A stretch of 23,162 bases of DNA from a virus. The stretch lies in IMG/VR virus record IMGVR_UViG_3300030419_003518, positions 3,796-26,957 of that record, one strand, 5' to 3'. The position numbers and the translations under genes were made by a program. Below, one piece after another: positions 1 through 8,099 of the stretch. How positions within the stretch are numbered: the stretch's first letter is position 1; each line of letters starts with the position of its first letter. Under the pieces are notes generated by a model that was not told the DNA's origin, did not search any database, and was given only the letters and a program-made list of their open reading frames with translations.

Positions 1-2847
1 GAACGTCCGTGGGTATTTCCATTTACTTGTCATGGCTGCGGGTCGTATGTGTGGGATCCTGATGATGGGTGGAACGAGGCTTGCAGTAGCCAGTGTCAAT
101 GTGCTTGCTTTTATACTAGTCCAGAATCGTTCCTCTCTCAGACCGTTTCCGCTGGCACTCCGTGGTGGTTTTCAGACTTTCTCGTCAGTCCTGTTCTTCA
201 AGACCGAATGGATATGTATCAAAGCAACTGGAATTGGACTGATTACTGGAATCGTGATTCATATGCTATGCTAAGTAGTCTTTCAGAATATCTTTCATCT
301 AGGGGTGTGGGATATAGATCCAATTACCGTACTGGAATTTTTAAGAACACTCCATGTATGGCGTGTCGTGAGTCAGAAACCTACTGCGGTTTGTATGTGA
401 ACGGATATTATACGTTAAGAGATTGGAAAAATTTAAATATACAAACTGTATGTGAACCAGATCCTCCTCAGTGTATGGATTTACCTTTTGAAAAATATTC
501 ATATACAAGTTATTTTCAATCTCAACATATAAATAGAAAGTGGGTTGATTCTAATTGGCCTGGTACTTGGGGACAACCTTGTAGTGGACCAAGTGTAAAA
601 GATATGGTAAGTTCTATTATAGATGAAATTACTAGGAGATTTGGACCACCAGTTTTTCCAACAGGTAATATTAATCCATATCCAAAAAATATATTTTTTA
701 TTAATGCTTCGGAACCCAGTTGGATGATGGGCGAAGGTTACGGTATGAACATTTCAACTTTGGCTAGGGGGTTAAATTCGTCGCCTAAGTGGATCAACTC
801 GCCATGGGATAGCAGTGGTTGGCAAGGTATGGGCGAACATATTATTGAAATTGTTGGAGAATTTGTAAGACAATATGATGAAAGGTATGGTAAAGAAGTT
901 ACAAATAGGTTATTTAATCCATGTCAACAATATATAGCACCAGATATCACAGAACCAGAACCTTCTGATTTTTATCTACCTCAGTTTAATTATTTCGCCT
1001 ATACAAATTCGGAGGAACCAGAAGAGCCTGGGGACGATTTTTGTTGGAGTTGGAATGACGAGGCTGAGGCGTCCACAGGCGATCCGAACTGGGATTCGGT
1101 CGGCAATTTTGAGTGGGATTGCTTTGGCTACCAGTCCATCAGGCCCTATCATGGCGAAGGCGCACAGGGCCCTTGCACCTCAATTGAAAGACTTTTTATG
1201 GAATGGGGTGGTCGTTCGAATGTGGGATGGGATTATTATCAATCATTTTATTGGACTGGTCCATATGACTATGGTGGTGGGCGGAGTCTTAATGTTGCTC
1301 CATATTCAATATTCGAATCTTATTTAGGTGATGACGCACATCCTATTAGAGGACCTTTTTCTTTTGGCTCATATGCTCCATATGGTGGGTTTTTCTGGGA
1401 TCTCGACCCGAGGTGGGATGATCGGAGGTTGGGATATATTAATTGGGATTGGAGTAAATTAGACATTCCTTTAGGATTAAGCACTTTCAATGAAGCAATT
1501 CCACCACCTACACTTAATGTTGTTGGGGTTAATTGTGATAATAGGGAACTCCAAAATTATGATTATATAGAGAATCCATATATATCTCCTTTAGATTATA
1601 AACCAAAGGCGGAGGAGTTACACTCAAAATGTAATGAATATCCACAAGTTATTTCGAAAGATAATCAGGTTACTGCGTGGGGGAAGAACGAGGGAATGTG
1701 TTTTCAGAATTTATCGTGGTACGAATATTCGTCAGTAACGAACGGCTACTACCCTCGGCGTCCGTTCAGAAATCTTTCTATCGGTAATCCAGAAGATTGT
1801 GAACCATATGAAAGGTGGAATTATGAAACCGCGCAAGACGAAATATTTTATCCATGTGTAGATTATTGGCAACCAGGTTTCGCTTATGACCCTAATTACG
1901 ATGAAGATGACGGAGGATATTGGGGATGGTGGTACGCTATTGCGCCAAACGCTAGGTGGCAGCCAGGAGAAGAAAATAATTTAGGAGACTGTTGGTGGGA
2001 TTTCCCGCCAGAAAGTGGAGGATCTAATATTGGAGTGCCAACTGAAATTGCAACAGCAATATACAATAGTCCTTGTCCCTACAATACTCCCGAAGAGTGC
2101 GAAGCCGCACAGCAATGTTGTATTGATGGTGGTCCTGGTTTAGGATGTAACCCCGATAGTTTAGATTGTCAAAAATGGTTGGAAAGAGATTGCGGTCAGT
2201 GTTTGGGATATGACCGTTGGGATTGGTTCGATACCCCTTCGGCTGGCACAGTTAGTTTTTATAATCATGGTAATATTAAAAACATATTGAATACTAATGT
2301 TCTTTCCTATGGTCACGAAGATTATATGATAGCATTAACTACTGTTTTGAATACAATTCATCGTCAAGAACATTGTGATTGTGAAAAAGAAATATTATTT
2401 GGAAGAACTTGTACAGGAGTGTTTTTACCAGAAAATGGATTTTGGTCTAGTGATGATATATTGAGACAACCTTTTTTCTGGAAGGTTAAAGATCGGATGC
2501 ATGTCGGGCCATACTGGACAGATGATAACAGTTATTTATCAGGAAGTATACATGACAGACCATACTGTGATTCATACGCAACAAACCAAGGACCGTGGGA
2601 AGATGGTATTCCAACACATTATGGTTTTCTTGAAGGATTGTTACAAAGATACTATTATGACTACGGATATGGTGCATCAGAGTGGGTAACTCCTCCGAGT
2701 GGGGAAGACACGATGAACACACAAAACCATTTTTGTACCTTTGATATGTTACCATCTACTTTAGTAGATTACGCAGATGAACCTGTAGATCTTCAAAGTT
2801 TGGGAAAATGTGCAGAAATATATGAGTGGGATTTATGTCCATATTAA
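1..2847 (+). CDS. Large Cys/Trp/Tyr-rich virion protein, 5' end outside window
   Basis: The reading frame is open from base 1, so the true start lies upstream; the GTG at 49 is only an internal codon. 948 residues are visible, ending at TAA 2845-2847. No family is recognised. The protein is rich in Trp, Tyr, Asp, Pro and Cys, with Cys clusters near the visible N-terminus (CQCAC around residue 33) and around residues 700-750 (EECEAAQQCC, then CGQC). Trp- and Tyr-dense stretches such as GYWGWWYA recur. No membrane segment or catalytic motif is evident. It lies 32 bases upstream of a hub-like gene and on the same strand as the whole baseplate operon, so a structural role in the tail (baseplate or adhesin) is inferred from position only. 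G+C is patchy: about 53% at 1021-1200 but about 20% at 481-540. Its Cys-rich style recalls the giant protein at the other end of the window, but I cannot show homology by eye. Confidence 0.8.
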   Translation, partial: ERPWVFPFTCHGCGSYVWDPDDGWNEACSSQCQCACFYTSPESFLSQTVSAGTPWWFSDFLVSPVLQDRMDMYQSNWNWTDYWNRDSYAMLSSLSEYLSSRGVGYRSNYRTGIFKNTPCMACRESETYCGLYVNGYYTLRDWKNLNIQTVCEPDPPQCMDLPFEKYSYTSYFQSQHINRKWVDSNWPGTWGQPCSGPSVKDMVSSIIDEITRRFGPPVFPTGNINPYPKNIFFINASEPSWMMGEGYGMNISTLARGLNSSPKWINSPWDSSGWQGMGEHIIEIVGEFVRQYDERYGKEVTNRLFNPCQQYIAPDITEPEPSDFYLPQFNYFAYTNSEEPEEPGDDFCWSWNDEAEASTGDPNWDSVGNFEWDCFGYQSIRPYHGEGAQGPCTSIERLFMEWGGRSNVGWDYYQSFYWTGPYDYGGGRSLNVAPYSIFESYLGDDAHPIRGPFSFGSYAPYGGFFWDLDPRWDDRRLGYINWDWSKLDIPLGLSTFNEAIPPPTLNVVGVNCDNRELQNYDYIENPYISPLDYKPKAEELHSKCNEYPQVISKDNQVTAWGKNEGMCFQNLSWYEYSSVTNGYYPRRPFRNLSIGNPEDCEPYERWNYETAQDEIFYPCVDYWQPGFAYDPNYDEDDGGYWGWWYAIAPNARWQPGEENNLGDCWWDFPPESGGSNIGVPTEIATAIYNSPCPYNTPEECEAAQQCCIDGGPGLGCNPDSLDCQKWLERDCGQCLGYDRWDWFDTPSAGTVSFYNHGNIKNILNTNVLSYGHEDYMIALTTVLNTIHRQEHCDCEKEILFGRTCTGVFLPENGFWSSDDILRQPFFWKVKDRMHVGPYWTDDNSYLSGSIHDRPYCDSYATNQGPWEDGIPTHYGFLEGLLQRYYYDYGYGASEWVTPPSGEDTMNTQNHFCTFDMLPSTLVDYADEPVDLQSLGKCAEIYEWDLCPY

Positions 2848-2854
2848 AGTAACA

Positions 2855-2862
2855 CATAAATA
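2855..2862 (+). promoter_or_regulatory. Possible T4-type late promoter, CATAAATA
   Basis: CATAAATA differs by one base from the T4 late promoter element TATAAATA and lies in the 32-base gap before the hub-like gene at 2880. The caveat is spacing. Late transcripts usually start about 6-7 bases after the element, which would put the start near or inside the Shine-Dalgarno-like AGGGA (2866-2870), leaving an almost leaderless message. It could instead be chance in A+T-rich DNA. Confidence 0.4.
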
Positions 2863-2879
2863 CTTAGGGAATAATATAA

Positions 2880-4310
2880 ATGGCGTATAACGAAGAAAAC
2901 ACAACACCAATATTTGAAGAGAATCAAAATTGGAGTGATATAGAATATTCCAGACCTTATGAAACAGTAAGGCCTGAATGTCATTTCGATTTAAAACAAT
3001 TAGATTATTTTGTTCCTGCAAAACAATCATCTTCAAATAATGAAATCGAAAGTAAATTTACATTGGTTGGTGTAACATACGATTACTTTGAAGATTATGA
3101 AAATTGGAACCATGTTGAAAAATATTCACCATATCCTCTTGAGTTAGGTCCTGGAAATGCAGTTCCTGCACCATCTGTTTTTACAGATGTAAATAAATCT
3201 TATGGTTTCAATTATTCAACAAAAGTTGGTGTTGGAAATTCAAGATATACTTGGTATAGTCACACAGATTTAGATTTAGAGGTATTTAAAAAAATAAAAA
3301 ATGAAATCAGAAAACCAATTATAGAAAAAATAAAAGAAGCAAAAAGAATACAAGATATTCATAATCATTGCAAGATTGTAAAATTTTTAACAGATCGTGC
3401 AGAGGAGGCTGGAGAAGAACCACCAACATTTCCACCAATCTATGAATATAATGAAGAAGGAAACGAAGTCGAAGTCGATTGTGAAACCTATCCATGTTCT
3501 AGACTACAAGAAGCAATTAATGATATTCCATTAGAGTGTCAGAAAATAACCGAGGTATTGGGAGAAACATATACAGGATCTGATCTAAGTAATTATTGGT
3601 GGGAAGGATGGCTACCTGAAGGCTATTTAAGTTCTACTCATTATGTTGATATTGATCCTATGATACATGGTGGTGGTACAACATATAATGCGCCATCTGT
3701 TCAAGCAAAAAACAAAGATATAAGACCACCATATCAAAGTATTATTGGTTCCTATCAATGTCCAACTATAGTGGAAGGGGAAAATGAAAATAACTTAATA
3801 GTTGCTCCTGTGGGTTCCGCACCTTTTTATGGAGCGTTGGGTGGATTTACAGCAGATCCTTGTGGGTGTGTAAATGATTCAGAGGAAAGTTTCAATTTAC
3901 CTTCATATATTTCTGAGTGCAATTTCCCAGAGATGGGTGAATCATACCCAGAATATCTTGAATATGTTGCAAGTAAAGATGCAAGATATTGGAATACTCC
4001 ATTCAAATCGATATTATTAAGAAAAGCACAGATGAAATTATTATTTTCTTCTGAGATTGAGATTGATGTGCCTGGAGATTTTGCTGTAGGTGTTGGTAAA
4101 ATTATAGAAATACGATTGCCCGCTCCTATGTCTTCTACTTTAGAGGGTGGACAAGAAACAACAAAAACAAATCCTTTAAATGGAAAATGGTTGGTTGTTC
4201 AGATAAAACATATAATTGAATCTGGTGGTCATGCAATGAGACTTAAATGCGTTAGAGATAGTAATCATGTTGATCATGTAAGAGAAGGTACTAATATACC
4301 AAGTCAATAA
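2880..4310 (+). CDS. Baseplate hub-like protein (gp27-type C-terminal domain)
   Basis: A 476-residue protein starting at ATG 2880, preceded by AGGGA at 2866-2870. The C-terminal ~100 residues carry the best clue. A run reading IEIDVPGDFAVGVGKIIEIR is followed by a loop, then NGKWLVVQIKHII and MRLKCVRD. In T4-like phages this pattern (protein of low-profile beta strands, 'GD..i.vG..i.i', then 'l.GkWlV..i.H', then a closing strand ending in a charged D/S) is typical of the hub/gp27-type beta-barrel proteins that join tail tube to baseplate. The N-terminal 370 residues are acidic and Tyr/Pro-rich with scattered Cys, and I recognise nothing there. T4 gp27 is 391 residues, so this is longer. Its position directly upstream of gp25 and gp6 fits a baseplate role. 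The family name is inference from motifs; another tail-spike or hub component is possible. Confidence 0.5.
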   Translation: MAYNEENTTPIFEENQNWSDIEYSRPYETVRPECHFDLKQLDYFVPAKQSSSNNEIESKFTLVGVTYDYFEDYENWNHVEKYSPYPLELGPGNAVPAPSVFTDVNKSYGFNYSTKVGVGNSRYTWYSHTDLDLEVFKKIKNEIRKPIIEKIKEAKRIQDIHNHCKIVKFLTDRAEEAGEEPPTFPPIYEYNEEGNEVEVDCETYPCSRLQEAINDIPLECQKITEVLGETYTGSDLSNYWWEGWLPEGYLSSTHYVDIDPMIHGGGTTYNAPSVQAKNKDIRPPYQSIIGSYQCPTIVEGENENNLIVAPVGSAPFYGALGGFTADPCGCVNDSEESFNLPSYISECNFPEMGESYPEYLEYVASKDARYWNTPFKSILLRKAQMKLLFSSEIEIDVPGDFAVGVGKIIEIRLPAPMSSTLEGGQETTKTNPLNGKWLVVQIKHIIESGGHAMRLKCVRDSNHVDHVREGTNIPSQ

Positions 4311-4330
4311 CAATAATAGTTTTTATTTTG

Positions 4331-4338
4331 TCTAAATA
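4331..4338 (+). promoter_or_regulatory. Possible T4-type late promoter, TCTAAATA
   Basis: TCTAAATA is one mismatch from TATAAATA. It sits in the 47-base gap between the hub-like gene and gene 25, the longest gap in the window, and would drive the wedge genes 25-6-7-8. AAAGG at 4345-4349 serves as the likely ribosome site for the ATG at 4358, so the leader would be very short. The surrounding A+T richness makes chance occurrence possible. Confidence 0.45.
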
Positions 4339-4357
4339 ATATAAAAAGGTTATTCTA

Positions 4358-4831
4358 ATGGCAGTACGAGGAGCAGGATATACGGGGAGCGAGGTTGCAA
4401 CTAAACCAGCAGAGCCTGGTTACATATATTCTGATCTTAATTTTTATTTTTCACCCTCACCATTTTTTGTTGGACAAGGAATATCAGGAGATGTTACTAG
4501 AGTGTTAGATGCAAACTCTATAAGACAATCTCTGAGAACTATAGTACTGACATCTAATTATGAAAGACCATATAACCCATTTTTTGGTTGCAATATTAGA
4601 AGTTTTTTGTTTGAACCTATGGATGCTTGGGAAAGGTATGAATTAAATGAAATCTTAAGAGAACAGATAAGAAGATATGAACCCAGAGTTGAAATAACAG
4701 ATGTTAGAATAACACAAGATGTAAAAAAACAAGAAGTACAAGTAGAACTTGATTATATAATTAAAGGTATTGAAGGATCTTCAAATACGGACACCACAAA
4801 AATACAAATCAACACAGAGAGGGTACGATAA
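4358..4831 (+). CDS. 25: Baseplate wedge protein gp25 (GPW/gp25 family)
   Basis: A 157-residue protein of the GPW/gp25 family, a small lysozyme-fold-like baseplate component that connects wedges to the tail sheath and tube and is shared by T4-like phages and other contractile injection systems. Hallmarks are visible. After an N-terminal strand (LNFYFSPSPFF) comes the helix 'DANSIRQSLRTIVLTSNYERP', the family signature 'ERPYNPFFGCNIRSFLFEP' at about residues 68-86, and an EILREQIRRYEPRVEI segment followed by paired beta strands to the C-terminus. T4 gp25 is 132 residues, so this has a short N-terminal extension. ATG 4358 has AAAGG 8 bases upstream. The stop codon TAA directly abuts the ATG of gene 6, indicating translational coupling. 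The identification is strong. Confidence 0.93.
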   Translation: MAVRGAGYTGSEVATKPAEPGYIYSDLNFYFSPSPFFVGQGISGDVTRVLDANSIRQSLRTIVLTSNYERPYNPFFGCNIRSFLFEPMDAWERYELNEILREQIRRYEPRVEITDVRITQDVKKQEVQVELDYIIKGIEGSSNTDTTKIQINTERVR

Positions 4832-6556
4832 ATGGCTGTTATTATAGCACAAGGATTAACTGGTTCAGAACAACCAAATTTACAGTTGGGAGAACTAGAT
4901 TTTCATCAGATTAGAAGAAATTTAAAACAATACCTTTCTGGTTCTGGTGTATTTACCGATTATGATTTTGAAGGCTCTGCGATGGCGAGTCTTTTGGATT
5001 TGTTATCGTATAATGCATCTTTGTATGGCTATTATGCAAATATGATTGCAAATGAATCGTTTTTAGATACTGCACAAAAAGAAGAGTCAATAAAATCTTT
5101 AATTAAACCTTTAGCATATCTTCCTGTTTCATCAAGATCTGCAAGAGCAGAAATTACTGTAAACGGAACAGATAAAACCATAACCCCAGATGATTTGTTT
5201 TTAGGACAAGGACTTAAATGGGCTCCATCTCAAGAATATTATGTAAATGGAAATACAACTATTGAGTTGCTTCAAGGAAATAGAAAAGAACAGGATAGTC
5301 CTAACCAATATGATATTAATAATCCTCATATGAAGTTTGAAGTTCCTTCTGATTTTCTTGATAGTACTAGTTTAAAGGTTTATGTAGATGAAGGTTCTGG
5401 ATATAATGAATGGAAAAATGTAGATAATGTCGTGGGTAATATTACTGGAATTACTGGTGGAGCAAAAGCATATTTCTTAACCACATCAAGTAATGGAAGG
5501 TACGCTGTTTATTTTGGTGATAATTTTATTGGGAAAAAACCACAAAACTTATCCAACATTAGAATGAGTTTTATGGAAACAGCAGGCGAAGATGGTAATG
5601 GAGTTGTTGTATTTACCAGCGGAACGAATGGGATATCAGTTGTAAAAACAGAAGTTGCTGGTGTTGGTGGTGCTTTTCAGGAAGATATTGAAAGTGTTCG
5701 TAAATTTGCACCTCTTAATTTTCAAACACAAGGAAGATATGTTACATCATCTGATTTTATGGTTGGTTTACGACAAGAACAATTAGGCGTTGTTTCAAAT
5801 GTTTGGGGAGGTGAAGAAAATGATCCCCCCAATTATGGTAGAGTATATGTAAGTGCTATTGGTGAAGATTCTTCTTTACTTACAGAAACTATGAAAAATA
5901 GAATTGTCAACTTGATGAAAGCAAAAGGAGTTGTTAGTATTTTACCAGAATTTGTTGATCCCATTCCTATTAATATTTTAATTTCGGGTAACATATACTT
6001 TGATGCAATCCGATCACCAAATGATGTAGAAGTTGTACGGTCAAGAATTGTAAATTATATTAACACATATCAAAGATCTGCCTTCGATGAGAATTTTAAT
6101 TATTCTTTATTCACGGTAAATTTATTGAATATTGATGAAGGTATTGTTGGTGAAACTTTAGATGTTTATCTAGAAAAAGAATATATTCTAGATCAAGATG
6201 ATCCATTAGCATCAATCACTTTACCATTTAATAATGCATTAGCAGATCCAGGCGGTATTCCTGGCACTGTAATAGAAACTCCTCAACCCATTCGAGTTAA
6301 TTATGAAGGTACACCAATTTTTGTTTACTTAATTGATGATGGTTATGGTGGAATAAGAATGTATAAATTAGATGATTCTTCATTCTTACAAGAAGTTGGT
6401 TCTGTTAATTATTCTACTGGTAGAGTTCAAATAGATGATCTAAACGCAATAGAAAGTTTTACAATAAGAGCAAGACCAAGATCAAATTCAATCATATCTA
6501 AAGGACCTCTTGTATTAACAACAAAAAATGGAGGAGTGGAGGTAATCTCTACCTGA
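4832..6556 (+). CDS. 6: Baseplate wedge protein gp6
   Basis: A 574-residue homologue of T4 gp6 (660 residues), the dimeric wedge protein that forms the inner ring of the baseplate and is related to the baseplate J family. The N-terminal signature is clear at about residues 24-110. A 'DFHQIRRNLKQYL' helix is followed by 'FTDYDFEGSAMASLLDLLSY', NASLYGYYANMIANESFLDTA and 'KPLAYLPVSSRSARAEI'. These match the gp6 N-terminal helical block and the start of its beta domain. A middle region (about 300-400) carries the 'RYVTSSDFMVGLRQEQ' and 'YGRVYVSAIG' elements common to J-type proteins. The C-terminus ends in a Tyr/Gly-rich beta segment. Its ATG follows the gene 25 stop without a gap; the purine-rich GAGAGGG at 4817-4823 is its likely ribosome site. 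Assignment is confident. Confidence 0.93.
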   Translation: MAVIIAQGLTGSEQPNLQLGELDFHQIRRNLKQYLSGSGVFTDYDFEGSAMASLLDLLSYNASLYGYYANMIANESFLDTAQKEESIKSLIKPLAYLPVSSRSARAEITVNGTDKTITPDDLFLGQGLKWAPSQEYYVNGNTTIELLQGNRKEQDSPNQYDINNPHMKFEVPSDFLDSTSLKVYVDEGSGYNEWKNVDNVVGNITGITGGAKAYFLTTSSNGRYAVYFGDNFIGKKPQNLSNIRMSFMETAGEDGNGVVVFTSGTNGISVVKTEVAGVGGAFQEDIESVRKFAPLNFQTQGRYVTSSDFMVGLRQEQLGVVSNVWGGEENDPPNYGRVYVSAIGEDSSLLTETMKNRIVNLMKAKGVVSILPEFVDPIPINILISGNIYFDAIRSPNDVEVVRSRIVNYINTYQRSAFDENFNYSLFTVNLLNIDEGIVGETLDVYLEKEYILDQDDPLASITLPFNNALADPGGIPGTVIETPQPIRVNYEGTPIFVYLIDDGYGGIRMYKLDDSSFLQEVGSVNYSTGRVQIDDLNAIESFTIRARPRSNSIISKGPLVLTTKNGGVEVIST

Positions 6557-6557
6557 T

Positions 6558-8090
6558 ATGACTATCTCTGCTTTACATGGTGGTTTTGCTTCTGATAATC
6601 CAGGCGATATCTGGAATGATGCTGCATTGAGAATTGCTGGCGATGCTTTTGGTATTCAAAATATAGGCGAAGATGAATGTCCGAATGATTTTAATTTTTA
6701 TGCTAAAGATAGATTACCAAATCATGTTTTAGAGTTATATGATAAATTTACAAGATTCATTGGACTCTTTTATAAATTTTTGGAGTGTGAGCAGAGTTTA
6801 GGATATCTGGGTATATTAAAAGATATTGATGAAACTCCAGACATTTTGGTTAAACTATTCAAAGACGTATATGCTGCTGGATTTCCAGATAGAGTTTTTG
6901 TAGAAGAAACAGAAGAAGATAACGGAAATCGTAACGATAACGATAAATTTGCAAACGTAGATTTTTTATATCCATCACAATCTAAATTAAATGTTAGAAA
7001 CTTTTTACGATATGTTAGAGATTTTTATCAATTAAAAAGTGTAGAGGGAGCATATGATTTCTTCTTTCGAGCATTTTTCAACGAAGAAGTTTCCATATCA
7101 TATCCAAAAATATATTTACATAAATGTTCTGAAGGCGCATATCTTGGAGCATCTGCTGGTTACACCGCAGATCCCCATTATTACTGGGGAGATAGATTTG
7201 CACAAGTACCATCGAAATATGAAAATTATCCAGATTGTAGAGATGAAACATTAGAAAATCCTCTTGGGAATTGTATTCCTATACCATTCCCAGAATATGG
7301 TCCTACTGGACCTTGTTATTTTAATTCCGATGGAAATTTGTGTTGGGGAGCAGGCGGTTCTTATGATGTAGAAGGAAATTTATTATTCCCACCTTGCGAT
7401 CCAGGCTGTGCGCCAGGAAATCCTCATGGAGTTCAGTATAAGAATGATTTTGGTCTTCTGAGCGGATTTAGTAGAATTCATGATAATAAAACATGGCAAA
7501 ATTATTCATACTTACTTGATTCTGCAATATCATGGAATTCATATAAAGATTATGTTCGTAGTTTACTCCATCCAGCAGGATTATATTTAGCAGGAAATTA
7601 TAATGTATATGATGAATTTCCACAACCAGGCACCACAGGAGAAGCAATTCCTATGGAACAGCCTGTGATTGGAAACTATACTCCATATAGATTTAATACT
7701 TCTGTAAATTTAAGAGATAATGAAAATGAAGTTGATTTATATCCATGTGGTTGGAATCCATATATTCGTGCCCACGGAGTATCTTATGAGTCGGGACATT
7801 TACAAGATACAAAAGGATTATGGTATAAAGATGAGGCTGGTGCAACAGCACATCAACCAAAATTAACACCATTAGGAATTTGCGGTGGTACGGGTGGACT
7901 CGATGCAGCACTACAAGGTTTAAGTTTCTTCAGAATATTTCATCACCCAAATACATGGACAACAACTGTACCAGAAGATTTATCATTTAAAGATCTAGAA
8001 CTTGGTATGTTCTTCTATCTAGAGGCTATAAATAAAAATACAGGATCACCAAACAATGCAGCAGAGAGTTCTTCTGGTTGCGGATTCTAA
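6558..8090 (+). CDS. Baseplate wedge gp7-like / tail protein
   Basis: A 510-residue protein between genes 6 and 8, the place of gp7 in T4. Residues about 53-111 give a helical region (LELYDKFTRFIGLFYKFLE) followed by 'LGILKDIDETPDILVKLF'. Residues about 138-193 read 'LRYVRDFYQLKSVEGAYDFF', then FRAFFNEEVSISYPK. Residues about 310-346 contain WQNYSYLLDS and then 'YKDYVRSLLHPAGLYLAGNY'. These three blocks recur in proteins of T4-like marine phages found beside gp6 and gp8, usually annotated as gp7-like or simply tail proteins. T4 gp7 is 1032 residues, so this would be a much shortened relative. A Pro/Gly/Cys-rich insert lies between the second and third blocks. The C-terminal ~110 residues resemble nothing I recognise. 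It starts 1 base after gene 6, with GGAGG at 6538-6542 about 15 bases upstream. The family assignment is moderate. Confidence 0.6.
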   Translation: MTISALHGGFASDNPGDIWNDAALRIAGDAFGIQNIGEDECPNDFNFYAKDRLPNHVLELYDKFTRFIGLFYKFLECEQSLGYLGILKDIDETPDILVKLFKDVYAAGFPDRVFVEETEEDNGNRNDNDKFANVDFLYPSQSKLNVRNFLRYVRDFYQLKSVEGAYDFFFRAFFNEEVSISYPKIYLHKCSEGAYLGASAGYTADPHYYWGDRFAQVPSKYENYPDCRDETLENPLGNCIPIPFPEYGPTGPCYFNSDGNLCWGAGGSYDVEGNLLFPPCDPGCAPGNPHGVQYKNDFGLLSGFSRIHDNKTWQNYSYLLDSAISWNSYKDYVRSLLHPAGLYLAGNYNVYDEFPQPGTTGEAIPMEQPVIGNYTPYRFNTSVNLRDNENEVDLYPCGWNPYIRAHGVSYESGHLQDTKGLWYKDEAGATAHQPKLTPLGICGGTGGLDAALQGLSFFRIFHHPNTWTTTVPEDLSFKDLELGMFFYLEAINKNTGSPNNAAESSSGCGF

Positions 8091-8099
8091 GGAGTAGAT

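Noticed and set aside
32-274. Open frame of 80 codons at the window start
   Set aside because: It overlaps the long frame that is open from base 1, in another frame, and shows no family motif or good ribosome site.
4311-4357. Possible transcription terminator between the hub-like gene and gene 25
   Set aside because: There is a T-rich stretch but no inverted repeat before it; I see no hairpin.
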